From the NCBI GenBank assembly GCA_027031325.1, contig JALVRI010000025.1, forward strand, positions 1 to 21,310: a stretch of DNA of 21,310 nucleotides, read 5' to 3'. Shown here one piece after another: positions 7,319 to 15,242 of the stretch (its first letter is position 1; every line of letters begins with the position of its first letter). Below the pieces are notes generated by a model. That model ran no database searches. It saw only the letters and a list, made by a program, of their open reading frames with translations, and was not told where the DNA came from. The DNA comes from Desulfobacteraceae bacterium. GTDB taxonomy: Bacteria > Desulfobacterota > Desulfobacteria > Desulfobacterales > Desulfosarcinaceae. A program made the position numbers and the translations under genes.

Positions 7319-8732
7319 AAAAATTTTCGTCCAGACCATGGGCTGCCAGATGAACGTCTATGACTCTGATCAGATTTTAAGACAAATGGCATCTGCCGGT
7401 TATGAACCGACCGACAGCCCGGAAAAAGCTGATTTGATAATTTGCAATACCTGTTCGATTCGGGAAAAAGCAGAACAGAAAGCCTTCAGTTTCCTGGGCC
7501 GCCTGGCCGCCCTGAAACAGGCCCGGCCGGAACTGATCATCGGATTCGGAGGCTGTGTCGCCCAGCAGGAAGGACGGCGGATTCTGCGGCGCTTGCCCCA
7601 TGTCGACCTGGTGTTTGGTACCCAGGCCGTAAGCCGCCTGCCTGGCATGGTTGCCAGTGTAGCCAAGCGGCGTTGCAAGCTGGTGGATACCGATCTTGAT
7701 CGCACCATTGGCCCGGATGAATTTTTAACTAGGCCAATCGGTGAACCAAAGGTTACCGCTTTTGTTACCATAATGCGTGGATGCGATAATTTTTGCAGCT
7801 ATTGCGTCGTACCCTACGTGCGCGGCAGGGAAAGCAGCCGTCACCCGGACGAAATTGTTTCAGAGATAAAAGAGCTGGTAGCCAAGGGAGTCAAGGAGGT
7901 TACCCTGCTCGGTCAGAACGTGAATTCGTATGGCAAAAAAGAAGGCCTTTGCTCATTCAGCGAGCTTTTGGAAAAGGTAAATGCCGTAAACGGGTTGGAG
8001 CGGATCAGGTTCACCACTTCCCACCCCAAGGACTTGTCGGCGGAGTTGATGGAAGCCTTTGTTAGGCTGGAAAAATTATGCAACCATATTCACCTGCCTG
8101 TCCAATCCGGTTCGGATGCGGTGTTGAAAAAGATGAACCGTAAATATCGCCGGGCCGGTTATATTGAAAAGATAGACACCTTGCGCAGTTTATGCCCGGA
8201 TGTGGCCATAACTTCCGACATCATAGTCGGTTTTCCGGGTGAAACCGAAGATGATTTCAGGCAGACCCTGGACCTTATCAGGCAGGTCAGATTCGATGGA
8301 CTGTTTGCCTTCATGTATTCGGATCGCCCCAATGCTCCGGCGGCCGGTTTCAGTGGCAAAGTCGATGACCAGGAGAAAAAACGGCGCCTGCAAGAGGTGC
8401 TCGACTTGCAGGCAAGGTATACGGACAGATCCAACCAGGCCCTGGTGGGAACCGTTCAGCAAGTACTGGTGGAAAGGGCAGCCGATGATACCGCCGGGAC
8501 CATGACCGCAAGGGAAACAACTTGGACGGGCAGGACGACAACCAACAAGATCGTCCACTTCAGGGCGGGCGGAAGCGAAAAAGGATCCAATCAGATATTG
8601 ACAGGCCGGATGATGGATATCATGATTAAAAGAGCACTACCTCACTGCCTGTTGGGGGAGACTCTTGTCTCCAATCAAGCTCAGCCTTCAAAAGAGGTGA
8701 AAGGAGCAATAGATCATGCTTCACAAGGTTAG
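7299..8732 (+). CDS. miaB: tRNA-2-methylthio-N6-dimethylallyladenosine synthase MiaB
   Basis: Radical SAM methylthiotransferase that adds the methylthio group to i6A37 of tRNAs reading UNN codons. Of 477 residues, the N-terminal UPF0004 domain supplies the auxiliary cluster cysteines C16 (TMGCQMN), C52 (CNTCSIRE) and C86 (GGCVAQ). The radical SAM cluster is C162, C166 and C169 in MRGCDNFCSYC. HLPVQSGSD and DIIVGFPGETE follow, then a C-terminal TRAM region containing QQVLVE and IVHF. The last 30 or so residues are a variable tail. The ATG at 7299 lies within the end of the preceding gene. The stop overlaps the DUF151 gene by 17 bp, giving a three-gene unit. MiaB is favoured over MtaB or RimO because of the SIREKAEQK and VVPYVRGRE blocks. 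Confidence 0.95.
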   Translation: MDRLVSKKIFVQTMGCQMNVYDSDQILRQMASAGYEPTDSPEKADLIICNTCSIREKAEQKAFSFLGRLAALKQARPELIIGFGGCVAQQEGRRILRRLPHVDLVFGTQAVSRLPGMVASVAKRRCKLVDTDLDRTIGPDEFLTRPIGEPKVTAFVTIMRGCDNFCSYCVVPYVRGRESSRHPDEIVSEIKELVAKGVKEVTLLGQNVNSYGKKEGLCSFSELLEKVNAVNGLERIRFTTSHPKDLSAELMEAFVRLEKLCNHIHLPVQSGSDAVLKKMNRKYRRAGYIEKIDTLRSLCPDVAITSDIIVGFPGETEDDFRQTLDLIRQVRFDGLFAFMYSDRPNAPAAGFSGKVDDQEKKRRLQEVLDLQARYTDRSNQALVGTVQQVLVERAADDTAGTMTARETTWTGRTTTNKIVHFRAGGSEKGSNQILTGRMMDIMIKRALPHCLLGETLVSNQAQPSKEVKGAIDHASQG

Positions 8733-9213
8733 CATAGCAGGACTGACCATAGATCCGGCATCCAATACGCCCATCATAATTCTCAAATCGGAAGAGACAA
8801 ATCAAGCTGTTCCGATCTGGATCGGCCTTCTGGAAGCCACTTCCATAGCTTCGGCATTGCAGGATATCAAATTTCAGCGCCCCATGACCCACGATCTTTT
8901 CAAGAATTTTTCAGACTATTTGAACGTGGTGGTCACCAAGGTTGAAGTGTGTGATTTGAAAGATAATACTTTTTACGCCTTGATCCACTTCGAGGCCGAA
9001 GATCATGCTTTCACGATGGATGCCCGGCCGAGCGATGCCATTGCGATTGCCTTGCGCTACGATGCCCCTATCTATGTCGATGAAAAGGTAATCGAAAAAT
9101 CGGCCATGGGCCAGGAACCGGCCGAGATAGTCGATGACAGCGAAGAGGGTAAGAAATGGGCCGAGTATCTGGAGAAACTCTCGCCCGAGGATTTTGGAAA
9201 GTATAAGGTTTGA
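8716..9213 (+). CDS. Bifunctional nuclease family (DUF151) protein
   Basis: 165 residues of the DUF151/BFN family. The family blocks are visible: an N-terminal KVSIAGLTIDPASNTPIIIL, VPIWIGLLEATSIA, then RPMTHDLF and ARPSDAIAIALRYDAPIYVDEKV. Some members were reported to have DNase and RNase activity; bacterial members are otherwise poorly defined. The ATG at 8716 has AAAGGAG about 11 nt upstream, lying inside the miaB 3' end, so the gene overlaps miaB by 17 bp and is probably co-translated with it. An acidic tail (VDDSEEGKKWAEYLEKLSPEDF) follows the core domain. It is the last gene of the unit; the next 495 bp are non-coding. Confidence 0.9.
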   Translation: MLHKVSIAGLTIDPASNTPIIILKSEETNQAVPIWIGLLEATSIASALQDIKFQRPMTHDLFKNFSDYLNVVVTKVEVCDLKDNTFYALIHFEAEDHAFTMDARPSDAIAIALRYDAPIYVDEKVIEKSAMGQEPAEIVDDSEEGKKWAEYLEKLSPEDFGKYKV

Positions 9214-9708
9214 CTGTTTTGCCCGGCTCCCTTACGGGTACCCAGCACCAAAATCGTTCTTTCCGGCAAGCCATTTTTCTGGTCATAATCGTAGAAATAC
9301 GGAGAAAGAACGAGAAATTCGAAGAAAAATAAAGATCGGCCATTGTCAACAAAATGTCAACAACATTGAATCCATAGGAAATAACAGGACATAATAAACC
9401 CTCACCCGCCCCACGTAATCAGGTATCCATCATTTTGCATCCATATTTAGTGAATGATTCCAGTGAGTTTATTTGATGGCCAATCATTTTATGTTCAAGG
9501 CCTCATTTGGTGGTCCTAATCGCGTTTGACAGCCGTAAAATGTAACTATATTATAGCTGGAATTCATGCCGTACCTTCTATCCTTGTTTGAAGAATTCAC
9601 GGGGTAGTTAACCTGATTTCAAGTCTTTCTCAGAGTTGTACCGCATCTCGGGAACCATTGCCGAAGCTGGCCAGCCAGGTGTGGTAAAGATATAAAAAGG
9701 GGGGACCG
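9214..9708. other. Long intergenic region with promoter and leader
   Basis: No credible coding frame on either strand. The left part carries a short direct repeat (TGTCAACA twice, 9344-9362). The right part carries a strong sigma-70-like promoter (9526-9554) followed by about 150 nt before the response regulator start. I see no clear rho-independent terminator after the DUF151 gene. Confidence 0.6.
9526..9554 (+). promoter_or_regulatory. Near-consensus sigma-70 promoter
   Basis: TTGACA at 9526-9531, a 17-nt spacer, then TATTAT at 9549-9554. This is a perfect -35 box, an ideal spacer and a 5/6 -10 box. Transcription would start near 9561 and give a leader of roughly 150 nt before the GTG at 9709. 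The strength is inferred from consensus match only. Confidence 0.6.
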
Positions 9709-10092
9709 GTGGGTGTTTGCAGTATCTTGGTGATAGACGACGAACCGATGATAAGGGATATTATTCAGCAGGCTTTGGGCCGGGCGGACTTTGAGGTCGA
9801 GACGGCCGGTGACGCTGTTGCAGGTATAGCAAAATTCGATGAAGGCACTTTTGACCTTGTAATCACCGATGTCCAGATGCCCAAGGGAGATGGTTATAGC
9901 GTGGTACGCCACATTCGAAATTCAGTTCGCTCCGATACGCCTGTAATCGGGCTGTCGGGAACTCCTTGGCTGTTGAAAGATGATTATTTCGACCGGGTGA
10001 TGTCGAAACCCTTCAAGATCAATCAAATAGTGGCTACGGTCAGGTCTTTGACCACCAAGTGTGGCCGGGTTCAGCAGGAGGTTCTGGGGTAG
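9709..10092 (+). CDS. Single-domain response regulator (CheY-like receiver)
   Basis: 127 residues forming only a receiver domain. Acidic pocket residues are D10, D11 and E12 (VIDDEP); the likely phospho-acceptor is D54 (VITDVQMPKGDG). The conserved hydroxyl is S83 (GLSGTP) and the lysine is K100 (MSKPF). No output domain follows, so it probably acts by protein contact, as CheY- or Spo0F-like proteins do. The GTG at 9709 is chosen because the purine-rich AAAAAGGGGGGA lies just upstream. No histidine kinase is adjacent, so it is an orphan. It converges on the aminopeptidase gene with 24 bp between stops. A promoter at 9526-9554 probably drives it. Whether it belongs to chemotaxis or another phosphorelay cannot be told here. 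Confidence 0.9.
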   Translation: MGVCSILVIDDEPMIRDIIQQALGRADFEVETAGDAVAGIAKFDEGTFDLVITDVQMPKGDGYSVVRHIRNSVRSDTPVIGLSGTPWLLKDDYFDRVMSKPFKINQIVATVRSLTTKCGRVQQEVLG

Positions 10093-10116
10093 ATCCTCCT
10101 TTGCAGGCTGTGACGG

Positions 10117-11316
10117 TCAGAATTTGAAAGCGCCGTTTTCGTAAAGAGTCAGCTTGCGCCCCCCGTGAAGTTTGGCCACGACTGTTTTCCTTTCCGTATT
10201 TACAAGATCCCAATGCAGGGCCGAGTCATTGAAACCCAGCTCCTTTTTTTTCCCGGAAGTCAGCCGGGCAGGGTCTCCTGCGAAAGTGTCTGCATATGAT
10301 GCTCCCAGGGCGATATGGCAATTGCCCTGGGAGCCGCCGAAATTTTCATCGAAAAGAGTGTTGGCCATAAATCGCCTGATCTTGGAAAAACGCTTGTCGG
10401 TGAGGGAAAATTCTCCCACCCTGCGCGCGCCCCTGTCGATGGCAAGTTGACTTTGGAGAAAATCGTTTCCTTTGTCAGCCCGTGCCATGACGACCACTCC
10501 TTTACGAAACTCAAGATGGACACCGGCAACATAGTTGCCGCTGCGGAAGCTGGGCTGATCTGCAAAGTAATATCCGCTGGTACCCCTCCAGTCGGGGGAC
10601 AGGAAGATTTCGAAGCTTGGTATGTTGTGTCCTGACAAGCCGGCCCAGATTCGCTGCCGACCGGGGACTATTTTCAGGTCAACGTTTTCCGATTCAACCG
10701 TCAGCCAATCTATTTTCAGCGAGTTGAGCCAGCTTTTGATTTGGTTGATCCGCGTATAGGCTTTTTCCCATTCGGCCACAGGATCCCTGCGATGCAGAAA
10801 GCAGGCTTTTATTATCTGGTCGCTGTATTGCGCGAGAGTCATGCCGGCGTGCCCGGCCTGTCGATTTGTGGGGAAGACACACAGGGTCCAGCCGAAAAGA
10901 CCCTCGGCTTCCCTTTTGTCCAGAATGTCGCGCAGGTATTTTTTCGAGCGGACGTGGCGACTGATACGTTTCGAATCCACCTTCTCGAGATGGGTGATCG
11001 ATTCGGGGGCATACAGGTAGATGGCGCCGTCCAGGTTTTTAGACAATATATCATCACCCGGCACTTTGAAGACCAACTGGCGTTGCCCGGCAAGTCGGTA
11101 AAAATCTTTTTCCATCCTGCTGGTAGGATTCAGCCTCAGGACCGGATTAAAACCCCTTTCTATCAAGTGGCGGTAAATCACTTCGGCCAGCTCGATGGCC
11201 GGCTTGTGAAAGCGGAGCATGATCAGGTCACCTTTTCGAAGTGGCTTTTTGCGGGCGGTGGAAAGTGCCCATAACAGGACTTTGGCGTAACGTTCCATGT
11301 GTCTGGATGCAAACAA
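10117..11316 (-). CDS. M29-family metallo-aminopeptidase
   Basis: Thermophilic-type aminopeptidase family (AmpS/AmpT/PepS), a cytoplasmic two-metal enzyme that removes N-terminal residues from peptides. Of about 399 residues, likely metal/catalytic positions are E236 (PSFEIF), E302 (VGEFSL), H334 and Y341 (CHIALGASY), and H368/D370 (ALHWDLV). Spacing and order match the family. Start choice: AGGAGG lies 1 nt from a TTG at 11322 but 7 nt from the in-frame TTG at 11316, so the latter is preferred. The first ATG (11298) is too far from the ribosome site. It lies 30 bp downstream of the small gene at 11347-11604 on the same strand and is probably co-transcribed with it. Confidence 0.88.
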   Translation of the reverse strand: MFASRHMERYAKVLLWALSTARKKPLRKGDLIMLRFHKPAIELAEVIYRHLIERGFNPVLRLNPTSRMEKDFYRLAGQRQLVFKVPGDDILSKNLDGAIYLYAPESITHLEKVDSKRISRHVRSKKYLRDILDKREAEGLFGWTLCVFPTNRQAGHAGMTLAQYSDQIIKACFLHRRDPVAEWEKAYTRINQIKSWLNSLKIDWLTVESENVDLKIVPGRQRIWAGLSGHNIPSFEIFLSPDWRGTSGYYFADQPSFRSGNYVAGVHLEFRKGVVVMARADKGNDFLQSQLAIDRGARRVGEFSLTDKRFSKIRRFMANTLFDENFGGSQGNCHIALGASYADTFAGDPARLTSGKKKELGFNDSALHWDLVNTERKTVVAKLHGGRKLTLYENGAFKF

Positions 11317-11346
11317 TTTCAATCCTCCTGTCAGGTCAATTGTTTT

Positions 11347-11604
11347 TCAGACATGATCCTCATCTTTCAAAAACAGGCGATGATATTCGCTTTCTGACAG
11401 GTAGCGGCGCAGCAGGGAAGAGATGAGCTCAAAGACGGTAGTCAAATCTTCATCGCTCATTCGCTTTTTGAGTACCTCCATCAACCGGTCGTCTGAAAAT
11501 TTTTGAAGATAATATACCAGCGTATCTTCATTAGTCTGGCGGTCCAGCCCGAAACCGACCAGGCCGCTGTAATTCTCTACGAAATCGTGGGAATGAATCG
11601 GCAT
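11347..11604 (-). CDS. Unrecognised small soluble protein, 85 aa
   Basis: I do not recognise the family. It is probably mostly helical (TLVYYLQKFSDDRLMEVLKK, then LTTVFELISSLLRRYLSESEYHRLF) and strongly charged, with no membrane segment or cysteine. The open frame extends up to 11709, but the ATG at 11604 is preceded by GGAGG at 9 nt, and the residues upstream (VRRGGSRSTTSPGP) look non-coding. It sits 30 bp before the aminopeptidase, so the two form a likely operon. A partner or regulator role for the peptidase is possible but would be inference only. Confidence 0.7.
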   Translation of the reverse strand: MPIHSHDFVENYSGLVGFGLDRQTNEDTLVYYLQKFSDDRLMEVLKKRMSDEDLTTVFELISSLLRRYLSESEYHRLFLKDEDHV

Positions 11605-11626
11605 CTGAAATATCCTCCGCAAGTGA

Positions 11627-11655
11627 TTGACATTTGACCGGCAGCCGTTCATGAT
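11627..11655 (+). promoter_or_regulatory. Possible sigma-70 promoter for the alpha/beta hydrolase
   Basis: TTGACA at 11627-11632, 17 nt, then CATGAT at 11650-11655 (4/6 to TATAAT). It would give a leader of about 190 nt before 11855. The -35 box is perfect but the -10 box is only fair. Confidence 0.3.
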
Positions 11656-11854
11656 GACCGCCTTGGGGCCAGGGCTAGTTGTTGATCGGCTGCCGCCCCG
11701 CCTCACCATCGGGCCGATTGTTATTCATCTGGCGGCAGAGATGGACCCTGGAAAGGCAGTTTGCTTGAAAATCCTGCCGGTGACAAGTTCAAAATGAGGC
11801 GACGACATACTTTATGCAGTTTAACCATGTCCTATAGAGCAACCGAGGAGTAAA

Positions 11855-12754
11855 ATGCCGGGCTGGTTCAAAACTCACGACGGTCTCGAAATAAGGTACG
11901 GGATATGGAAACCTGAAACCGGGAAGGCAAGAGGGAGTGTCGTCATCCTGGCAGGAAGGGGTGAATTCCTGGAAAAGTACCATGAAACCGTTACAGACTT
12001 GCTTGCCAGGAACATGATGGTCTTCAGCTTGGATTGGCGGGGGCAAGGTTTGAGTTCAAGGATGACGGCCAGGGCCGATCTTGGGCACGTGGACAGTTTT
12101 GATGATTATCTGAGGGACTTGGATCTCTTTGTGCGGGAAATAGTCAGGCCGCGGATGGTTGAACCGTCAGTGATGCTGGCCCATTCCATGGGTGCCCATC
12201 TTGGTTTGCGTTACCTGGCCGAACGGCCAGGTTTTTTTCAAAAGGCGGTCCTGACGTCGCCCATGATCCAAATCCATACAGCAGGCCCTCCTGCGGTCAT
12301 GATCTCGACCTTGGTACAGATTGCAGTGGGGCTTGGATTCGGCAAGGCCAGGATTCCGTTCACTTCCGATCGTAACCAATATCGTGGAAATTTTGAGGAT
12401 AACCTGCTTACAGGTTCTCAGGACAGGTTCGAGCGCAACCGTGGTCTTTTGGTATCCAATGCCGGGCTGCTGACAGATTCGGTAAGTTTCGGCTGGCTGA
12501 AGGCCGCCTTCGATTCCATGGCGATTGTCAACCGGCCAGAATTTGCGGGCAGAATTCAACTGCCGGTGCTGATCGTGGCTGCCGGCAATGACAAGATCGT
12601 ATCCAGCCGGGCGGCGAGAAAACTGGCCTCCTGGTTGCCGAATTCGACTTTTCATCTCCTGGAAGGTGCCCGTCACGAGATTCTCCAGGAGAGAAACGAG
12701 TTGAGAGAACGATTTTGGCTTTTGTTCCATGATTTTATCGGACCGGCCGGCTGA
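11855..12754 (+). CDS. Alpha/beta hydrolase, lysophospholipase (PldB-like)
   Basis: 299-residue serine hydrolase of the monoglyceride lipase/lysophospholipase L2 type. The nucleophile is S111 in the elbow AHSMGAH, the acid is probably D246 (AAGNDKIV) and the base H274 (GARHEIL). The N-terminal GRGEFLEKY and the DWRGQGLSSR strand-loop are typical of this subgroup. There is no signal peptide, so it acts in the cytoplasm or at the inner membrane face. Natural substrates are probably lysophospholipids or other monoacyl esters, but many relatives have unknown substrates. The ATG at 11855 has GAGGAG 5 nt upstream. It is followed by 212 bp before the LysM gene, so co-transcription is uncertain. Confidence 0.87.
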   Translation: MPGWFKTHDGLEIRYGIWKPETGKARGSVVILAGRGEFLEKYHETVTDLLARNMMVFSLDWRGQGLSSRMTARADLGHVDSFDDYLRDLDLFVREIVRPRMVEPSVMLAHSMGAHLGLRYLAERPGFFQKAVLTSPMIQIHTAGPPAVMISTLVQIAVGLGFGKARIPFTSDRNQYRGNFEDNLLTGSQDRFERNRGLLVSNAGLLTDSVSFGWLKAAFDSMAIVNRPEFAGRIQLPVLIVAAGNDKIVSSRAARKLASWLPNSTFHLLEGARHEILQERNELRERFWLLFHDFIGPAG

Positions 12755-12824
12755 CATAAGCTCCATGGCGCCTCGAAGGCTGCCCATCGGACCGGTTGAG
12801 ATTGATCCGGGAACCGGAATATTC

Positions 12825-12853
12825 TTGAACAATGATCGTCAGATGGTTTATAT
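12825..12853 (+). promoter_or_regulatory. Weak candidate promoter for the LysM gene
   Basis: TTGAAC at 12825-12830, a 17-nt spacer, then TTATAT at 12848-12853 (or TATATA with 18 nt). Each box is only a partial match. It lies 113 bp before the ATG at 12967 in an otherwise featureless A+T-rich gap. Confidence 0.25.
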
Positions 12854-12966
12854 ATGAAAGGATAAATAAATTTCGAGGGTGTTTTTAAATCTGGATGATT
12901 ATGGCGGCTTTTTGATTCGGCTGCAAGGCCTTTGGTTCAATTCTACCTTCACCAGGAGGTCGAGTG

Positions 12967-13641
12967 ATGAAGTGGACGGACACTGACGAGTCTTCTGATT
13001 CCGCCGGAACGAAATCTGATTTGTATTTTGAAGAAGAAACTGACGACCAATGGAATGAGGGCGGCCGGCAAACAACGGATGATCAGGGAACAAATTCCAG
13101 AACTTTTTATCTTTTAGTGGGCTTGGTCGTTGTGGCGGCGGTTGCTGCTTTGCTTATTTTTTTCTTGCCCGGGAGTTCCGAGACGGGACTGCGCAGCCGG
13201 ATTTCAGAGCTTGAGGAACGGATAAGCCTTTTGGAAGAAAAGATCAACCGGTTCGAAGCCATAGATCAAAAAGTTACGCGTATCTGGGAACAGGCGAAGT
13301 CTTTTGAGAAATTCAAGGCCCGTTTCGACCGCACCGAAGCATCCATGTCGTTGCGGATGGATCATCTTACCATGAGCCTTGAAGCATTACAGAAAAAGCT
13401 TTCAAGCCTCGAAAAAAAGATGAATTCGATGCAGAGCGGGCCGCTTGTTCAAAAGCCGGCCAAGCCGGCCAAATCCACGCCTTCTATAAAGTATCATCAG
13501 GTCCAGCCAGGTGACACCCTCTTTAGTATAAGCAGGCGTTATGGCCTCAGCGTGGATCAATTGCTGAAATTGAACAAAATGAAAAAGAACGCCGTTATTA
13601 TTCCCGGCCAAAAGCTTATTGTACGATCTGCGGCCAAGTGA
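12967..13641 (+). CDS. Membrane-anchored coiled-coil LysM protein
   Basis: 224 residues. An acidic cytoplasmic N-terminus (about 1-45) is followed by one membrane helix (LLVGLVVVAAVAALLIFFL, about 48-68). A heptad-rich coiled coil follows (ISELEERISLLEEKI and so on, about 80-160), then a Lys/Pro linker. A single C-terminal LysM domain (YHQVQPGDTLFSISRRYGL to IIPGQKLIV, about 176-220) probably binds peptidoglycan in the periplasm. Topology is inferred as N-in, C-periplasmic. The ATG at 12967 is preferred over the adjacent GTG at 12964 because AGGAGG (12954-12959) is 7 nt away. The neighbours are a membrane protein and an outer-membrane barrel, which fits an envelope role. No catalytic domain is seen, so it is likely structural or a scaffold. 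Confidence 0.85.
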   Translation: MKWTDTDESSDSAGTKSDLYFEEETDDQWNEGGRQTTDDQGTNSRTFYLLVGLVVVAAVAALLIFFLPGSSETGLRSRISELEERISLLEEKINRFEAIDQKVTRIWEQAKSFEKFKARFDRTEASMSLRMDHLTMSLEALQKKLSSLEKKMNSMQSGPLVQKPAKPAKSTPSIKYHQVQPGDTLFSISRRYGLSVDQLLKLNKMKKNAVIIPGQKLIVRSAAK

Positions 13642-13699
13642 GATGAATGGGAGATAGCGAGGGTATCCAGGCAAGACCAATAACGGAAGGAAAGAATAA

Positions 13700-14131
13700 T
13701 TGGATTTAGCTGAACAGATTCGTAAGATGCCGGGGGATTTCAGGAATGCCCTGACCTATCTGGTCCTAGGTTGGGCCAGCCTCCTGCTGACCGTCCATTT
13801 CATGTTCAACGATCAGGTACTGACGATCAAACTGCTGGTAAGTGGAGGCATAATCTGCTTCTCGGTTTTTCAGCGAAAAAAATGGGCCAAGTGGTTGGCC
13901 CTGTTTTGCAACGCCATTGTTGTCCTTTACGGATCTTTTTACGCATACCTGTTTTTGCATGGCAACATGGCGGTGCAGGCTTTTATAATGGCCGTTAATA
14001 TATTGTTGCTGGCGATTGCAAGCTATTATCTCTTGCTGAAGTCAACCGGTAAATACTTTATCTCGCCGGAACCGGCGGTAAATCATTTGCAGCCCGCAAG
14101 TCATGACGAGGAGGGTCCCGAAAAGAAATAG
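13700..14131 (+). CDS. Four-helix inner-membrane protein of unknown function
   Basis: 143 residues with about four hydrophobic helices: ALTYLVLGWASLLLTVHFMF; LTIKLLVSGGIICFSVF; WLALFCNAIVVLYGSFYAYLF; and AFIMAVNILLLAIASYYLLL. A soluble acidic C-terminal tail follows. A basic loop (QRKKWAKW) between helices 2 and 3 suggests it faces the cytoplasm. The start is a TTG at 13700, with GGAAGGAAAG upstream at good spacing. I do not recognise a named family; the helix pattern and the RKKWAKW motif resemble small uncharacterised membrane proteins. It sits 58 bp after the LysM gene and could share its transcript. Confidence 0.72.
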   Translation: MDLAEQIRKMPGDFRNALTYLVLGWASLLLTVHFMFNDQVLTIKLLVSGGIICFSVFQRKKWAKWLALFCNAIVVLYGSFYAYLFLHGNMAVQAFIMAVNILLLAIASYYLLLKSTGKYFISPEPAVNHLQPASHDEEGPEKK

Positions 14132-14273
14132 GAGGAAAAGCTTTCAGGCATTTGTGGAAATGACAGCCTGGCGACCGAAAGGCCATATGCCTTTACCTTT
14201 CATCCGTGCTACAGGCAAAAATGAAGATATAGGACAGATTGGACTTATACCCTATGATTTGGAGGAGGTACTC

Positions 14274-15041
14274 ATGAAAAAATCGTTGGTGGCAGCTCTG
14301 ATAGTAACCGGTTTCATATGGGTCCAAAGTGCGGCGGCGGCCGGTTTCGAGCTTGCCGTCGGAGCATGGAAGCAGGATTTGAGCGGAACCATGGCTTATA
14401 AAGGCCAGGATATCACAGACACCATCGACATTGACAATGACCTGAATTACGACGATGAAACCAAGGTTTACGGCCGACTTAAACTCGACATGCCTTTTTT
14501 CATACCCAATATATATTTGATGGCCGCGCCGGTTGAATTCGATGGCTTGGGCAGAAAAGACGTCAACTTCAAGTTCGGAGATGAGATTTTTAGCGCGAAT
14601 GTAGACTTTTATTCCAAGGTCAAGCTAGATCATTACGACATCGCCCTGTACTATGGTTTGCCGTTCATGAAAACCCTGACGGCGGACAAATTCAATATCG
14701 AGTTGGGGCTCAATGCCAGGATTCTTGACATGGAAGTAGAGGCACGCCAGGACGACACCAATACCAATGTCAAGGAAGATGCTACCGTTGCAATTCCAAT
14801 GATTTATGCCGCTTTCAGTTTCCAGCCGATAGAAAGGTTTGCCATCGAAGGTGAAGGTCGTGGGATTTCATATAGCGGCAATAACGTTTACAGCCTGATC
14901 GGAAGGCTGAAAGTAAAGGTGTTGGGCCCGCTTTTTGTCGCAGCAAGCTATCGTTACGAGAAAATCGAAGTAGATGAAGAAGATGTCGATTTAGACATAG
15001 AATTTTCAGGGCCGATGCTGGAACTTGGACTCAAGTTTTAA
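14274..15041 (+). CDS. Outer-membrane beta-barrel protein (TIGR04219-like)
   Basis: 255 residues. A signal peptide (MKKSLVAALIVTGFIWVQ, with AAAA before the cut at about residue 23) is followed by alternating amphipathic strands (FELAVGAWKQDLSG; KVYGRLKLDMPF; HYDIALYYGLPF; LFVAASYRYEKIEV). The protein ends in LELGLKF, with the terminal phenylalanine typical of barrel insertion signals. Acidic repeats such as DIDNDLNYDDE suggest calcium or surface loops. This matches my memory of the TIGR04219 outer-membrane family, unverified. The ATG at 14274 is chosen because GGAGGAGG sits just upstream and the signal peptide starts there. The frame runs up to 14103, but those residues are not signal-like. 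A strong terminator follows the gene. Confidence 0.82.
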   Translation: MKKSLVAALIVTGFIWVQSAAAAGFELAVGAWKQDLSGTMAYKGQDITDTIDIDNDLNYDDETKVYGRLKLDMPFFIPNIYLMAAPVEFDGLGRKDVNFKFGDEIFSANVDFYSKVKLDHYDIALYYGLPFMKTLTADKFNIELGLNARILDMEVEARQDDTNTNVKEDATVAIPMIYAAFSFQPIERFAIEGEGRGISYSGNNVYSLIGRLKVKVLGPLFVAASYRYEKIEVDEEDVDLDIEFSGPMLELGLKF

Positions 15042-15100
15042 GCCGATTTTCAAGGGTTTGTATGAGCGGTTGACAACAGCAGTGTCTTTGCCCCCTTAAG

Positions 15101-15141
15101 GCAAAAAAAACCGCATGCTTTCGGCATGCGGTTTTTTTTGC
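15101..15141. terminator. Perfect 18-bp inverted repeat, bidirectional terminator
   Basis: Left arm 15101-15118 and right arm 15124-15141 are exact reverse complements: a G+C-rich CCGCATGC core with a 5-nt loop (TTTCG), flanked by A8 and T8. Read on either strand it is a stem followed by a U-run. It lies 60 bp past the barrel gene stop. Confidence 0.9.
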
Positions 15142-15242
15142 CGGTGCGCCTGGCTTTGGACGCAGCGCAGTGCCTGGTGCTCTTCCCCGATCTTCGGCAT
15201 AGTTGTTCCGAGGCTTCATCTGCATGTAGCCTAAAATATAGC

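Noticed and set aside
12792..12817. Inverted repeat CCGGTT/AACCGG after the alpha/beta hydrolase
   Set aside because: Only 6 bp with a 14-nt loop and no following T-run, so not supported as a terminator.
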